DNA of 64,000 nt from Pomphorhynchus laevis (Eukaryota > Acanthocephala > Palaeacanthocephala > Echinorhynchida > Pomphorhynchidae): NCBI GenBank assembly GCA_012934845.2, contig WNNJ02001876.1, positions 226,053 through 290,052 on the forward strand, read 5' to 3'. The notes below the pieces were generated by a model. It was not told the origin of the DNA, did no database searches, and saw only the letters and a program-made list of their open reading frames with translations. Positions 1 to 11,227 of this stretch are shown piece after piece. Numbering within the stretch: the stretch's first letter is position 1; each line of letters opens with the position of its first letter. The position numbers and the translations under genes were made by a program.

Positions 1-2985
1 CAACCATAATTGTCATGACAAGAAGAGTCCCGTCTAGCGGGGTCAAATGCTGTGCTTGCAACGGACAACATGCAGTATGTAGAGGTTGCAAATGTCGTAA
101 AGCGCATAGACAGTGTATCAACTGTTCCGCCACTAATTGCCAGAACCGAATCATTTTCCAACAAGGTTGTTCCGCTTCGCAACAGATCGATCCTCCATCG
201 GTTCAATTAGTTGATAACAATAACGGTAACACGTTAACAAATCAATATCATGAAATCGCTTTCGTCAATGAATCGCATCAACTAGTTCAAATTTAGTTTC
301 TAACGTGGACACGGCGTATAACGAGGTAATACATTGGAGACCCGATTTAGTGCAACTTCCACGATGTGCCGCCAGCAATAAGGTAGTAGAAATTTTGCCA
401 TCTCTTTATCGGTCCGTAGCGCACAGAGAGTCTGGGGAGGACATGGCTTTAAATGCGGCAACAGTCTTTGACAGATGTGTGTTACAGAAGCTCCTTCCAA
501 GAAGGTATCTTTCATCAGAAAAATTATTGAAAGGATAATCAGTTTATGGTCGGAGGGTCGTCTTTCCGAACTGTTTGATGAAGCTCGAATCTTGCAGACT
601 TGTAGTGCTCCGAGGCATGGTGTGAATGTTCAGAAACAATGGATAAAACAATACTGTCAGCTGATCTCAAGAGGAGAGATAGGTATCGGCACATCCGTCA
701 TAGAAGGCAATTATTCGAGCGGTACGCTCAAGCCATATGATGTTGTTAATAATCTTACAGTTCATGATCAACTTCAGAAATTACATCCAAGCCCAGCTCA
801 CATTAGGAATGAAGCGTTACTTGGTGAGCCCTACCAGATTCTAAAGAACACCATGCGTCGTTGTTTGCCGAAATTGATGGAAACTGGATAGTACGCGCTG
901 CAAGAAGGACGCATGGAAGTGCAGGACATTCAGGACTGAATGCAGTAGCTTGGAAAACCATGCTGACTAAATTTGGTGTCCATTCAAGGAACCTTGCTGA
1001 CTCTGTCACTGCCTTTGCAATCCGACTAGCTACTGAGCAGATTCCCGAGCATGTGCCCGAACCCTTCGTTGCATGTAGGATGGTCGCTATTAGTAAACGA
1101 AATGGCGGTATTCGACCAATCATTGTGACGGATGTGACACGGAGGATCATTTGCAAAGCAATCATGTGCTGTGTCAAAAGTAATCTTCAAGATGTTGCGG
1201 GTGTAACCCAACTGTGTGCATCGCAAAGAAGGGCACTAGAACATGCGATCCATAGCTTACGAGATGCTTTTCTAGGAAACCCACAAATGGGCATTCTCGC
1301 TGTGGATGCGAAAAACGCATTCAACAATTTAAACCGAAAGAGCATGCTTCATAACGTGCGCTTCACGTGCCCGGCTTTGATAAGAGTATTGTCAAATTTA
1401 TACTCATGTGATGCGACGTTGATTTTGGAAGATGAAGTAATGTGGTCTCGTGAGGGTGTAACACAGGGTGACCCATTAGCAATGGCAGCTTTTGCGTTGA
1501 CTTCCTTACTTTAATTTGAGAAATTTCTGATAGGTTTCCTCGTGTGTTTCGGAAATGGTATGTATATGATGCCAATTTTGTCGGGCTACCACTTGATTTA
1601 CAGGGTGTTTGGACGTTCTTGCGGGAAGTTGGTCCATCATATGGGTACTTTGTAAATGATAATAAAACCAACTTGCTTATGCATGATTATGTGGAAAATA
1701 GTTGCCTAAACTTTGGTGACGTGCGGATACAATGTGAAGGGATTGATACCAGTGAATTTGTCAAGAACTTTTCGATCGAGAAGATCAAAAAATGGAGAAA
1801 TATCCTGGAGCGTCTAGTGGAGGTTGCTGAACTTGACCCCATATAGCTCATGCAGGCTTACAACATTCAATTCAATGGAAATGGACTCAATACTTCCGAT
1901 GCACGTAAATAGAATCGGAGTTATTAATGCGGTTGCGTGAGCTCATATATGGAAGTTTTTTGGATGCTTTGATGGGGTGTGAAGTCTCCAATACAATAAA
2001 GGATGTGATTATAAATCCTTTAAAACTGGGTGGAATCGGCTTATTGGATCCAATTCTTACAACGGATTTGGAATTTGAGAATTCGTTGTGGTCGTGTAGT
2101 ACCCATAATTCGGGTGTTACTGGAATGGAGCTTCGAAATCTTCAGCAAAAGGTCACGGCGTCAATAAATAATGTGCGACTAAATACTTTTAAGTCGAGAA
2201 TGGATTGAGCTCTTAACTACCTACCTTCCCCGTCTAACTGGCCACTAATTATAGAACATGCAAAAATCCCTGGGGCATCGGCTTGGCTATCTGCACTTCC
2301 TATATCCTCGGAGAATTATCGTTTATCGCCTCAAGAATTCAAGGAAGGCCTTGCTGTGAGATACGGTGTAACCCCTAGAGAATGCCAACGACAAGTTTGT
2401 GTATGCGGCGACCCGGTACAAGTCTCACATATGTTATCCTGCAAACGAGGAGGACAGCCAATCGTGCGACACAACGTAATTCGCGATCTACTTTCCAAGG
2501 AATTAGATGGTGTATGTCACAGTATAGAAGTTGAACCTGTGTTGACGGATATTCCGCATTATATTGGATCACTACACTGCATGTAGTGATCCGGACGCAC
2601 GCCTCGACATTGCCTGTATCGGACTCTCATAGAATCGTTTTAAGCGGACATTTTTGATGTCGTTGTCTTCAATCATTTGGCTCAATCGTATTCTCAATCC
2701 AGCGCTGTGGCATCTTTCGTTTTCCATTAGTCCCGTAAAAGATCCAAATATGAGGACCGCGTAATCACAGTGAAACTTGGCGTTTTTAAGTCCGTTGTCT
2801 TCTCGGCGACTGGATGTGCAGGTTCGGATACAAATCAATTAATTCGTAGATTAGATGCAAGAGTGGCATTATCGTCAGACCTATCCTACGCGGACTGTAC
2901 CAGAACGATAAGAAGTCGGTTGTCATTCTGTCTGGTGAGGGCTGCATCGCATTGCATTCACGGCTATCGGAGGACGTCGTGATCA
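1..2985 (+). mobile_element. R2-like LINE with restriction-like endonuclease (copy A), decayed
   Basis: A degenerate non-LTR retrotransposon read from several open segments. Positions 15-296 encode a cysteine-rich N-terminal patch (CRGCKCRKAHRQCINC). Segment 475-891 is the pre-RT region. Segment 861-1,514 carries RT motif A (VDAKNAFNNLNR, about 1,300-1,340) and motif B (VTQGDPLAMAAFA, about 1,460-1,500). Segments 1,544-1,846 and 1,927-2,208 hold the thumb region, and the YADD box is degraded to YDAN. Segment 2,356-2,586 holds a zinc knuckle (CVCGDPVQVSHMLSC) followed by RHNVIRDLL. DARLDIACIGL near 2,590-2,630 begins the PD-(D/E)XK endonuclease. Frame changes separate nearly every segment, so it is dead. 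Copy B at 50,270 is the same family and far better preserved. The left end lies outside the window. Confidence 0.85.
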
Positions 2986-3219
2986 AAAATAAAACTTATT
3001 AATTTTCGATGGTACGTTGAAGACAATAATAAAATGGACCCATTTGCGGGTAACACAAAATTGTATATTATATTATTGTCTTAAAAAATAAAAAAATTAC
3101 AGAAATTATATAAATAAAAAAATTCATAATATATATTATTTATATATAATATATAAATAATATATTTTGTATTAGAAGATACACAAAATAATCAAATTTT
3201 ATAAGATTAAATAAAAATA
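2986..3219. other. AT-rich spacer, no gene seen
   Basis: Short tract of mostly A/T with runs such as TATATTATTTATATATAATA. I see no coding signal. Confidence 0.6.
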
Positions 3220-4180
3220 TATTATATTTTTAATATATAATATTAAAAATTTATTTAGAATCATTAGCGGACAATTTTTATGGATGGGTAATAAATAATA
3301 TACTTTGTATTAAAAAAGGATACATGATAATCAAATTTCATCAGAGGAAATACTTCATTAGTGCGTTTTTGGTACTGCTGCTATGTTGGGTCAAGGAATA
3401 GTGGCCGAAACCTGATAACATAACAGTTCCTCTTGATAACCTATAATCTTTATGCTGATGCATCTATTATTTAACATTTAACTTTTTCTGCTTTCATTTT
3501 CAATACTAATGTTAATTCATTATTGCTAATTTATTCTTTAACATTAAAAATAAATTAGCGAAATTATTTTATAAATTATAAATTAATGATAAATTATCTT
3601 ATTAGCGATAAATTTAATAAATTAGCAATTAATTGTTGGTAATTTATTCTAAAACTTTATTCTGATTGCATAGATATTCCTCCTGATGACCTATAATCCT
3701 TACTCTGATGTATTGTTTATTATTTATTAGTCAAATCATAAATTGAATTTTATTTGAAATTTTAATTTTTTATTGTACATGTTTTTTATGTAATCCTATA
3801 TAACATTATTAAATTATTTGTATATATTTATTTAATTTTATTTATTGTTCAATTTATAAATAATTCAATATACACAGATCAGAAAATGTTAATTTCATGT
3901 ATCGCTTACTTTGGGTTCCATATAAAACGCATTTAGACAAAAATAGTATAGTTCATTTTATATTAGACTACTTTAGGTGGAAGAAGTATGCTCAATTAAC
4001 ATTAAGCTGATAGAGTGTAATCTATTTTTTAAAATATATTTTCATTTAATTGATTGATTAATATACTTTTATTTAACTGATTTAATTAAAGGTATTTATT
4101 AGTTGATAAAAGCACCGATTGATTAGCACAGATCGAATGTGATGACTGGAAAGTACGCCTTTCAGATCGTCATATTTAAA
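3220..4180. repeat. Long direct duplication, copy 1 (partner 19,315-20,292)
   Basis: About 960 bp almost identical to 19,315-20,292 in the same orientation, 16.1 kb away. It begins at TATTATATTTTTAATATA and ends at GATCGTCATATTTAAA in both. The main difference is a ~22-bp indel near 3,597 against 19,692. It includes the Penelope-like 3' UTR signature (CTGCTATGTTGGGTCAAGG, then GCCGAAACCTGATAACATAA). It could be a non-autonomous element or a segmental duplication. No protein is encoded. Confidence 0.85.
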
Positions 4181-5097
4181 TATTACATATTTAAATGACA
4201 GTATTCCAACTTGCCACTTTCTGGTGAACGAAAGTCGAATACTTGATGCAGATCAAATCATAAAAGTTATGATGGTGTAGACATCTAAGAGCCTAAATTT
4301 ATGTCAGCAAAAAAAAGGCGGCGATTTGCTCAATTAAAAGTGTGTAATTTGAGAAGGCATACTAATGACGTTATGAATAGATTTTGCTTAATTCGTCTCG
4401 GCCAGGAAGACATACAACATTAAACGAAGTTCGCGTTTGAATAATATACAGTTCACTCTACAAATCTAAAGATTTAAAACTAAGTAAACAGAACGACATA
4501 TGTGCGATTATTTAGAAGATTAAACATCTAGGTGAAGTTCATAATTTTCATTTGCTTATCTGAAAGTTGGGACGATATAAAACTCCAATTTTCTGGAAGT
4601 TGTTTCATTTTGTCGATGTAATCATTTGCACTTTAAAAGAGGTAAAAGATTATACTTTTAGGAATTAAGTGGAAATGATAATTGAAGATTATTTAGATTA
4701 GAACTACATGTAGCTTTAATAAAATATAAATCGTATAAATATGTAATGAACGACTATATAAATCTTTAATGAACGATTTATACCTGAATAAACGATTTAG
4801 GTGAATTTTTATCTGTCCATCTAAAATCAACCTTGCTAAAGTATAATCAAAAAGTTAAAATTACATATCGGCTTACTTACATATCATTTTAAAACATTAG
4901 AAAATAGATTTGTACAGTTTCAAATGCGAATGTGATCAGATCTTGCCAATGCTTCCCATGACATCTCAAATTTAAAAGCTAACATGTTATGTATATCAAA
5001 TTTTTAGGGTAAACTGTCTTTAGTACATAAAGATCACGATAACTATCTTTGGATTAATAAAAATCTATAATTATTATAAATAAAATAAAGTTTTCAG
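4181..5097. other. AT-rich spacer, no gene seen
   Basis: No open frame longer than about 60 codons with recognisable content. No repeat unit seen. Confidence 0.5.
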
Positions 5098-5175
5098 TAA
5101 TCGCGTGGTATAATGGTACGGTTGTGAACCTGTGGTGTAAATAAACTAGATTTGAATACAGACTTGATTAATTAC
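5098..5175 (+). repeat. tRNA-like SINE head, copy 1
   Basis: An A-box-like GTGGTATAATGGTACGG and a degenerate B-box-like AGATTTGAATACAG are spaced as in tRNA, followed by CTTGATTAATTACAA. It is paired with a second copy at 5,497 on the far side of a retrozyme. The acceptor stem does not close, so it is not a functional tRNA. Confidence 0.5.
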
Positions 5176-5189
5176 AATGCTATCCTTGC

Positions 5190-5495
5190 TATACGAAAAC
5201 TATATCACATTTGCATTTTTTCTGTTTGTATGATGTGACAGCCACGAAGGAATCGACAAAACGATACCAGGTACCGTTTCGTCGTTATTTTGACTCATCA
5301 GTGCGAGATACCTCCCACTACTGGATGCAGAGGAGGACCGGCAGATGGCACGAGTAGGTCAAAGGTACTTAGAGCTAGAAAATTTCTAGCAAATTGGGTA
5401 CATGCTTCACCAAAAGAATCATTAGCTAAGAGAACTGACTAATGCCAGCGCATTCTCTCTATTTATCTGCCAACTTGTATTTTACAAGAAAATGA
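5190..5495 (-). mobile_element. Retrozyme family 2 unit (hammerhead-bearing)
   Basis: A single ~300-bp unit related to the pair at 46,065-46,506. They share TCTGTTTGTATGATG, the hammerhead block, GCTTCACCAAAAGAATCATT and AATGCCAGCGCATT. Retrozymes are small non-coding retroelements that carry a type I hammerhead ribozyme and are copied through circular RNA. This copy sits between two tRNA-like SINE heads. It encodes no protein. Confidence 0.75.
5271..5352 (-). ncRNA. Type I hammerhead ribozyme, probably impaired
   Basis: On the minus strand, in order: stem III 5' strand with GCCATC, cleavage, stem I starting TGCC, then CTGATGA, stem II GTC...GAC and GAAA. The catalytic core is intact. Stem III has an A/C mismatch beside the cleavage site, and stem I is weakened by CGCA in place of GGCA, so activity is doubtful. 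Confidence 0.75.
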
Positions 5496-5496
5496 G

Positions 5497-5577
5497 ATTT
5501 ATATCACGTTTTAGTGGTAGAGTAGTGAACTTTTAGAGTAGATGAACTAGGTTCGAATCCCAGCTTGATTAATTTCA
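5497..5577 (+). repeat. tRNA-like SINE head, copy 2
   Basis: A-box-like TTTAGTGGTAGAGTAGTGA and a near-perfect B box GGTTCGAATCC at about 5,549, followed by AGCTTGATTAATTTCAATT and a T run. The shared tail CTTGATTAATT links it to the copy at 5,098. This is the pattern of a tRNA-derived SINE rather than a working tRNA gene. Confidence 0.55.
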
Positions 5578-5589
5578 ATTCTTTTTTTT

Positions 5590-7440
5590 AAACTTAAGGT
5601 GTTTTGAGAAACATCAAAAATGATGTTTTGAGAAACATTAATGAATCCCTCATCCTTCGCATTAAGCTTAGAACAAAATATTTTAAGAACTTAAACACAC
5701 AATTGAAAAGAACTGCTAAGTACAGTCAAAATATCAAATAAATAAAGTTCTTTTTGTATTCTCGGGGATGGTTCGCAATGAAAAAGTTACCTATGACCCG
5801 AAAGCAATTCGCAACGACTTTTGTTATACGAAAACTAACATCCTTACATTTCACAAAACAAGATGATCAATGTTTAGTTTGCACAAACAAAAAATTGAAA
5901 CTTTCACAAAACTATATCATGCATGTTAATAGTATCAAGTAAGAGTATAAGTCAGTTGCTTATTTTTTTATAATAAATGCTAATTTGTATAATTAAAGGC
6001 AAAATCTAGCAAAAAATAATTAATCTTCAATATTTTTGGGGCTATTTGATGATATTTTCAGAAATATTTTAAACAATAATTTACAGCTTAAAACAAATTA
6101 TAATGTTGATCATTCAAAATCATTCTGAGTGTTCAATTTCAAATTTATTGTTTGAATAAAACTTCTTAAATTGTCGGGGAAAAACAATTTCAAATTTCTT
6201 AAATTGTTTGCCTCTTTAATTGTTATTATTTACTAAAAGTAAATAATAAGCCGAAATAATTGACCTAATCGTTGACCATATATGTTTATTAATGTGAGAA
6301 AACGAAAAATATAATTCCCTCGGACCTAATTATGACTTAACGTTTTACTAGATCAGCTAATTGAGTCTACGTATTTTATAATGTATAAATTAAAAATAAC
6401 GATAATTAATTATAAATAATAAATATATAATTGATTGCAGGTTGTGCTGATAGTTGAAAAATTCGTAGAAAGCCATTTTGCCGCACAAAAAAAACAGAAA
6501 ATTCATATTTTTTAAGCTTTCGGTAATCGTCTGTTACCATCATCAGAAAATCTAGAATAAAATAGACACAAAACGTTAAATATGCTGTAGTAGTAATTAG
6601 TAAAATTATTTTGGGACTCAAAACACCTGAAGTGTTCTAATGAATCCCTCGTCCTTCGAATTAAGCTTAGGAGTAATAATTAATTTTATATAATAATCTA
6701 ATAATAATCTTAATAATATCCGTTTGTGCGGATATGAAATTGAAATTTATTTACGAAAGGCAATCCATAAATTCAAGCTCAGAATACCAAAGCTCCATTT
6801 TTTAATTTAGTAGAATCTAGTTATGTTGTTCATTGAGGAAGAATTTAGAAAATCAGATTCTAATTCATTTAATTCACAATGCTGAACTTATTAATTGCTA
6901 ACTTTGAATTCAACTTGAGATTTTTAATAACATTGTATCTTATCTCGGTATATTAGATCAGATAATTGATCTGATTAATACGTGATCGAAAATAATGAAT
7001 ATTATCGAAAATTTGAAAGTCTTCGATCTTCATATTGTTCAAATAGGTTTGTATTCAGTAGGTGGTGATAGGGGTTAACATGCATCACATTATCAATGGT
7101 CAATCTTGACAGTTGATTCAATTACTTTGCATCTTACTTTCGGAATATGTTTAGAAAATGACAATTTCGGTATTTTAATTTCCAAGTATTTAAATTTGTT
7201 TACAAATTCTACTGAAACAGAATATCTTTTTTATAGTGGTTCACCTTTTCTAAATTTAAATTGTCTTCTCTATAATTTTCTGCAATTCATTATTCTTACA
7301 GTATCTTGCCAAATTGTATAAAGCAATTTGAAGCTGTTGTATATTTGTGGATACTATCAATAAATAAAGGTTTTCTTAATAAATAACAATTGATAAGAAA
7401 TAATTAAAAACGAAACATGCAGAAAAAAACAATCAAAAAT
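5590..7440. other. AT-rich spacer with short repeat remnants
   Basis: Open frames at 5,754-5,942 and 7,106-7,321 have no recognisable domain and are probably chance. Remnants of the PLE 3'-end signature (GATCAGCTAATTGAGTCTACG) occur near 6,350. A paired phrase TGAATCCCTCATCCTTCG / TGAATCCCTCGTCCTTCG at ~5,640 and ~6,640 suggests an old repeat bracketing 5,640-6,660. No gene can be supported. Confidence 0.5.
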
Positions 7441-7449
7441 AGCCAGTCG

Positions 7450-10440
7450 TAAAAATTCTTTCGCTTCTTTAACTTTGTTACGGCCTCAAACCCAGCGAGA
7501 TCTGAGCCCTCTAGCCATTCAACAAGCCGCCTTTCGACTGAACCACCCGGGGTCTTTCACCCCCCGAAGAGTTCAATCGAGGCGAACTATGCTGGATAAA
7601 CGAGAGAGAAGGAGCTTGAGAAACCTTAGACTTTGCTCCGGGATAGGTCCTCTCTAAAAGAAAACTAATCTTAAGATACCCAAGTACCCCCAGAGGCGCA
7701 CTTGGGTTTTCCCATTTAATGACAAATGCTGAGCCAGTTTCAGAGCCCCCCCCAGCGTTCTTCAGAATACCTTTAAGTCTATTCAAGTCAGCTTTCGCCG
7801 ACCAATTCACCGTAACAGTGAACTCCAGATATTTTACTCGACTCGAGAAGATAAGGAGTGGTTGAGGTTGCAAAATGGAGGAGAGTGCAGAGAGTGCTAA
7901 TCTCTTAAGTTTCTTTTTGGTCGCAGGGGTGCCGTTAAAGGCAACCACTTGCGATTTGCTGGAGTTTAGAATAAGATTGGAAGCGGGGCGCTGATCTTTT
8001 AATCTTAAAAAGAAACGCCTGATGTCCGAAGCTACATATTTGCACCTGAGTTCCGAAAAGAGGGGTGTGGTATCATCAGCGTATACCACCAGATGTTGAT
8101 CGCGTTTAAACTTTTTATTCAGTATAATGGAGGCAGCAAGATACAGGATTGGAGAAAGAGGGGATCCTTGAGGAACACCCGTAATAGGATCGAACTGACG
8201 CGTATCAGGGTCGTCTTCATAGAATAATCGCTTAGTGTACAACAAAATCTCCAGCCTATTAACAATTCTCGTAGGCAACCTGAGGGCCCTGAGAGAGGAG
8301 ATATTGAAGGGTATGAAGATACGGTCAAATGCAGCAGAGAAGTCAAGGAAAGCAGTCACAACGAGATGATGGCTCTTATCCCGACAAAACTACTTCACTT
8401 CACCAATTGCTGAATGGACCGAGCGACCTTTAACAAACCTATGAAAACCTGGTGGGATTAAATTACGCCTAGATAGGTGTCGCGGATTTTACGCACAAGC
8501 GCTTTTTCGTAAACGGAGATGAGGGAGTTTCGTACCGAAATGGACCGCAGGTCTTTAGGACATTAGATCGGATTACGTTTGGGTGAAAAAATCTACGACT
8601 AATATTGATGCCAGCTACATCGAATAGTGAGGCTAAAAGCATTGTGACTGCCACTTATCTTCTTTGATCGACTGTCAGAAGCTGACATACCCGAGAAGAT
8701 AGTGGAGCGACGGATTTTGAGGTGCCCGGAAGTAGACTCCAGGAGTTAAGGATATCTGTAACAGATAAGTCCATGATCCTGAAGTCACCCTAAGATGGGA
8801 TTGGTCGGGGAGATTGAGTGGCTCCATAATTATGTAGGGATAGCGACTTCTCTAAAAATAAATTAAGACCTTTACTACCAATCCAACCCAATGCTCTATC
8901 CTTTCAACCGACAAATTTCTCCATCTAGAATATCTTCCGAAATGAAGACTAAGCTGGATTAAGGAAAGCAATGCTTGTCCTATCCTTACCCAGTTGGACC
9001 CTATGTCTAGTGCTCAAATATTCAATCGACAGAGCCTGTCTGACAGAAACAGAGAGATGGGGGAGACACAGCATATAAGCTGATGTCTTGAGTTCAATTT
9101 CTATCATTATCATCGTACTGCAATTCACAGTGACATCTTCAAAGTGAAGTTATTTTGTTCTACCATGTAATTTTGTTCATTTGCTCATTAAATTTTCTGA
9201 AGATTGTAGTAGTTACTAGCGAAATATCAAAATAGTTTTGTTGTATATAATACATTAAATAATGAAATTTCAAGAATTGCAACAATATGTAATGATATTG
9301 GCTTTCTTCAAAATCATTTAAATTATTTAATGGATACATATTTTAAACTAGGTTATTATAAAAATACAATCAAGCAGAAAATATATGTTTGATTACCGTC
9401 GAAGTGGGACTGTAAATACAACCTTTATAGGTAGTCGGGAGCAACGTAGTAGCTTGCGAAGAGAGGTAGGAATTAAATTCGGTTAGACACTCATTCCCAA
9501 TTCGTGGGAAGCGTTGGATAGCTGCCTGAAAGAAAGCCACTCTGATGAGATCAAAATGAAATCTCATTCTAAGCAACGAATCTTCCTCAATCAACCAACG
9601 AATTAGGTCATGAGAGGTGATCAGATGTTGGCGCGACTGCTTTGTGCAGAGAGGTTTCAACAACCACATCTTATGAAGCAGTAAAATGTCGAGGAGAGTG
9701 TTCGTTTATGATCAATGAAAGGTAGGGGACGGTGGTTTATGAATAAGATAGTCGTTCCTGGCTCTGCGGAGTGCTGCATTAATCCAACGACCAGTTCTGT
9801 CGTTGAAGTCACCAAGCAACATGTCATAGCCACTATCCACAAACCTATACAATAGGTCACGATTCTTGTGAATCATACCAGAGCGAATGTAGATATTATC
9901 TAGACTGAAGCTTTTACCGTTCTTACAGAGTGATATAACCAAACAAAACAGGGCTAGACAGGAGTAGCTTAGCAGGAGAGAGGATCTTAGGGAGCATTTA
10001 ACTAAGGTAGGAAGACTTTGAGACGAAGACGAGTAAATTGGGGTCGTACGGAGTATAGTGGAAAAAATGTGCTTAGGGATCAGTCGAGTAATGTTCTGAG
10101 GGAGGGATATTCAGTGAAAAAGGCTCACGAGTACTCTGCATTGCGTTTGATTAGCTTGGTGGGATTGCCTTGACCTAGACGGAGCTAGGGGCGGAAAGGT
10201 TGCTTTTTCCACAACAAGCCCCTACTAGGGAAGATACTTGCCCACGCGCATTGTCTTCATTTCTCATAAGTGCAACGGCTGCTTCTTCGGCCTTAGATTT
10301 TAATATTTTCCCGATCTTCACAGGAGGAACTCTGTGTGAGAATGCTCCTCTTTTCTTTGATTCCTTCAGGATCAGAGGGTCGGCGATTATCGGAGCGGTA
10401 AAAAATAAAACAAGCTGTTTTTGGATTAAGTTCTCCAATT
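7450..10440 (-). mobile_element. I/R1-type LINE, decayed (endonuclease + RT)
   Basis: Minus-strand LINE read from high to low coordinates. 10,175-10,438 is a lysine/alanine-rich segment, possibly ORF1. 9,712-9,942 is the apurinic-type endonuclease with NIYIRSGMI and LLGDFNDRTGRW. 9,370-9,669 is an unassigned part. 8,469-8,700 gives the RT finger (NSLISVYEKALVRKIRD in one frame). 7,511-8,359 is the RT palm with motif A FLDFSAAFD, motif B GVPQGSPLSPILY and motif C VYADDT. A + strand PLE scrap (9,236-9,392) lies within the span. Several frame breaks make it non-functional. A truncated copy of its 3' part lies in the opposite direction at 14,665-14,930. Clade assignment (I, R1 or Jockey group) is tentative. 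Confidence 0.8.
9236..9392 (+). mobile_element. Penelope-like element fragment (C-terminal RT part)
   Basis: About 155 bp matching the PLE segment encoding RIATICNDIGFLQNH and DTYFKLGYYKN at 22,600-22,760, with several substitutions. It sits inside the minus-strand LINE. Confidence 0.8.
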
Positions 10441-10846
10441 GCTTGAATCAAATCAGCTAACTGAGTCTACGTATTTAATATAATTAAAAAATAAACAAAA
10501 CATAATAATGCTAAATCAAAATTTAATAATTAAATAATAAAATAAATAATTGTTTTAAGATTTTTTATAATATCAAGTTAAAATAAAAAATTGAAATTTA
10601 AAATAAACGTCATTTTTATGAATTGACTAACAAATAACATACGTTGTATCAAAATAAGAATTAGAGGTCATCAGGAGGAACTCCTATGCTATCAGGTTTC
10701 GGCCCCTAACTTCTCTACCCAGCATAGCAGCGGGGCCAAATACATGCTAATGATGTATTTCCTCAGATAGAACTATCTAGTATCTTATTCTAATACAAAG
10801 TATATTATTGTAAAACATGTAAGCCAGACGCGAAATAATGACGAAT

Positions 10847-10924
10847 GCCATTTCGTCATCACAATGACCCATCAGTGCCAGATCCCTACCACTACTGGAT
10901 GCAGAGGAGGACTGGCAGACGGCA
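10847..10924 (-). ncRNA. Type I hammerhead ribozyme, mutated core
   Basis: Unit 1. Stem III GCCG/TGGC, cleavage triplet GTC, stem I TGCCAG...CTGGCA and stem II GTC...GAC are all present. The core reads CTGATGG instead of CTGATGA, which should abolish or strongly reduce cleavage. Confidence 0.8.
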
Positions 10925-11150
10925 ATCAATGCGTGAATCAATGTGAATGATGTACTAGAAAATGTTCTAGTAACATCATCGAGTACTAAATAAGTACTAG
11001 AGCTTCACCAAAAAGGATCATTAGCAAAAGCACTGGCAAATGAGAGCGCAGGTCTCTTTAATATCGGAAAACTTTTATTTAACGAGAGTGAGACCATTCC
11101 GCGTGAATTTCTTGTAAAACATGTAAACCAGACGCGAAAGAATGATGAAT

Positions 11151-11227
11151 GCCGTGTCGTCATCACAATGACTCATCAGTGCCAGATCCCTCCCACTACT
11201 GGATGCAGAAGAAGTCTGGCAGACGGC
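11151..11227 (-). ncRNA. Type I hammerhead ribozyme, mutated core
   Basis: Unit 2. CTGATGA, stem II GTCAT...ATGAC and stems I and III are complete, but the conserved GAAA reads GACA. Probably inactive. Confidence 0.8.

Noticed and set aside
5098-5175. Functional tRNA gene
   Set aside because: A- and B-box-like motifs only. The acceptor and anticodon stems do not form, and the repeated tail points to a SINE.
5754-5942. 62-codon ORF with CLVC motif
   Set aside because: No homology recognised, no neighbouring exons, and a length expected by chance in this window.
10670-10690. CTGATGA in the PLE 3' UTR (several copies, e.g. minus 10,670) as a hammerhead core
   Set aside because: No GAAA follows a closing stem II. 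The nearby GCCGAAACC lies upstream, and no circular arrangement gives a proper stem III with a cleavage triplet.
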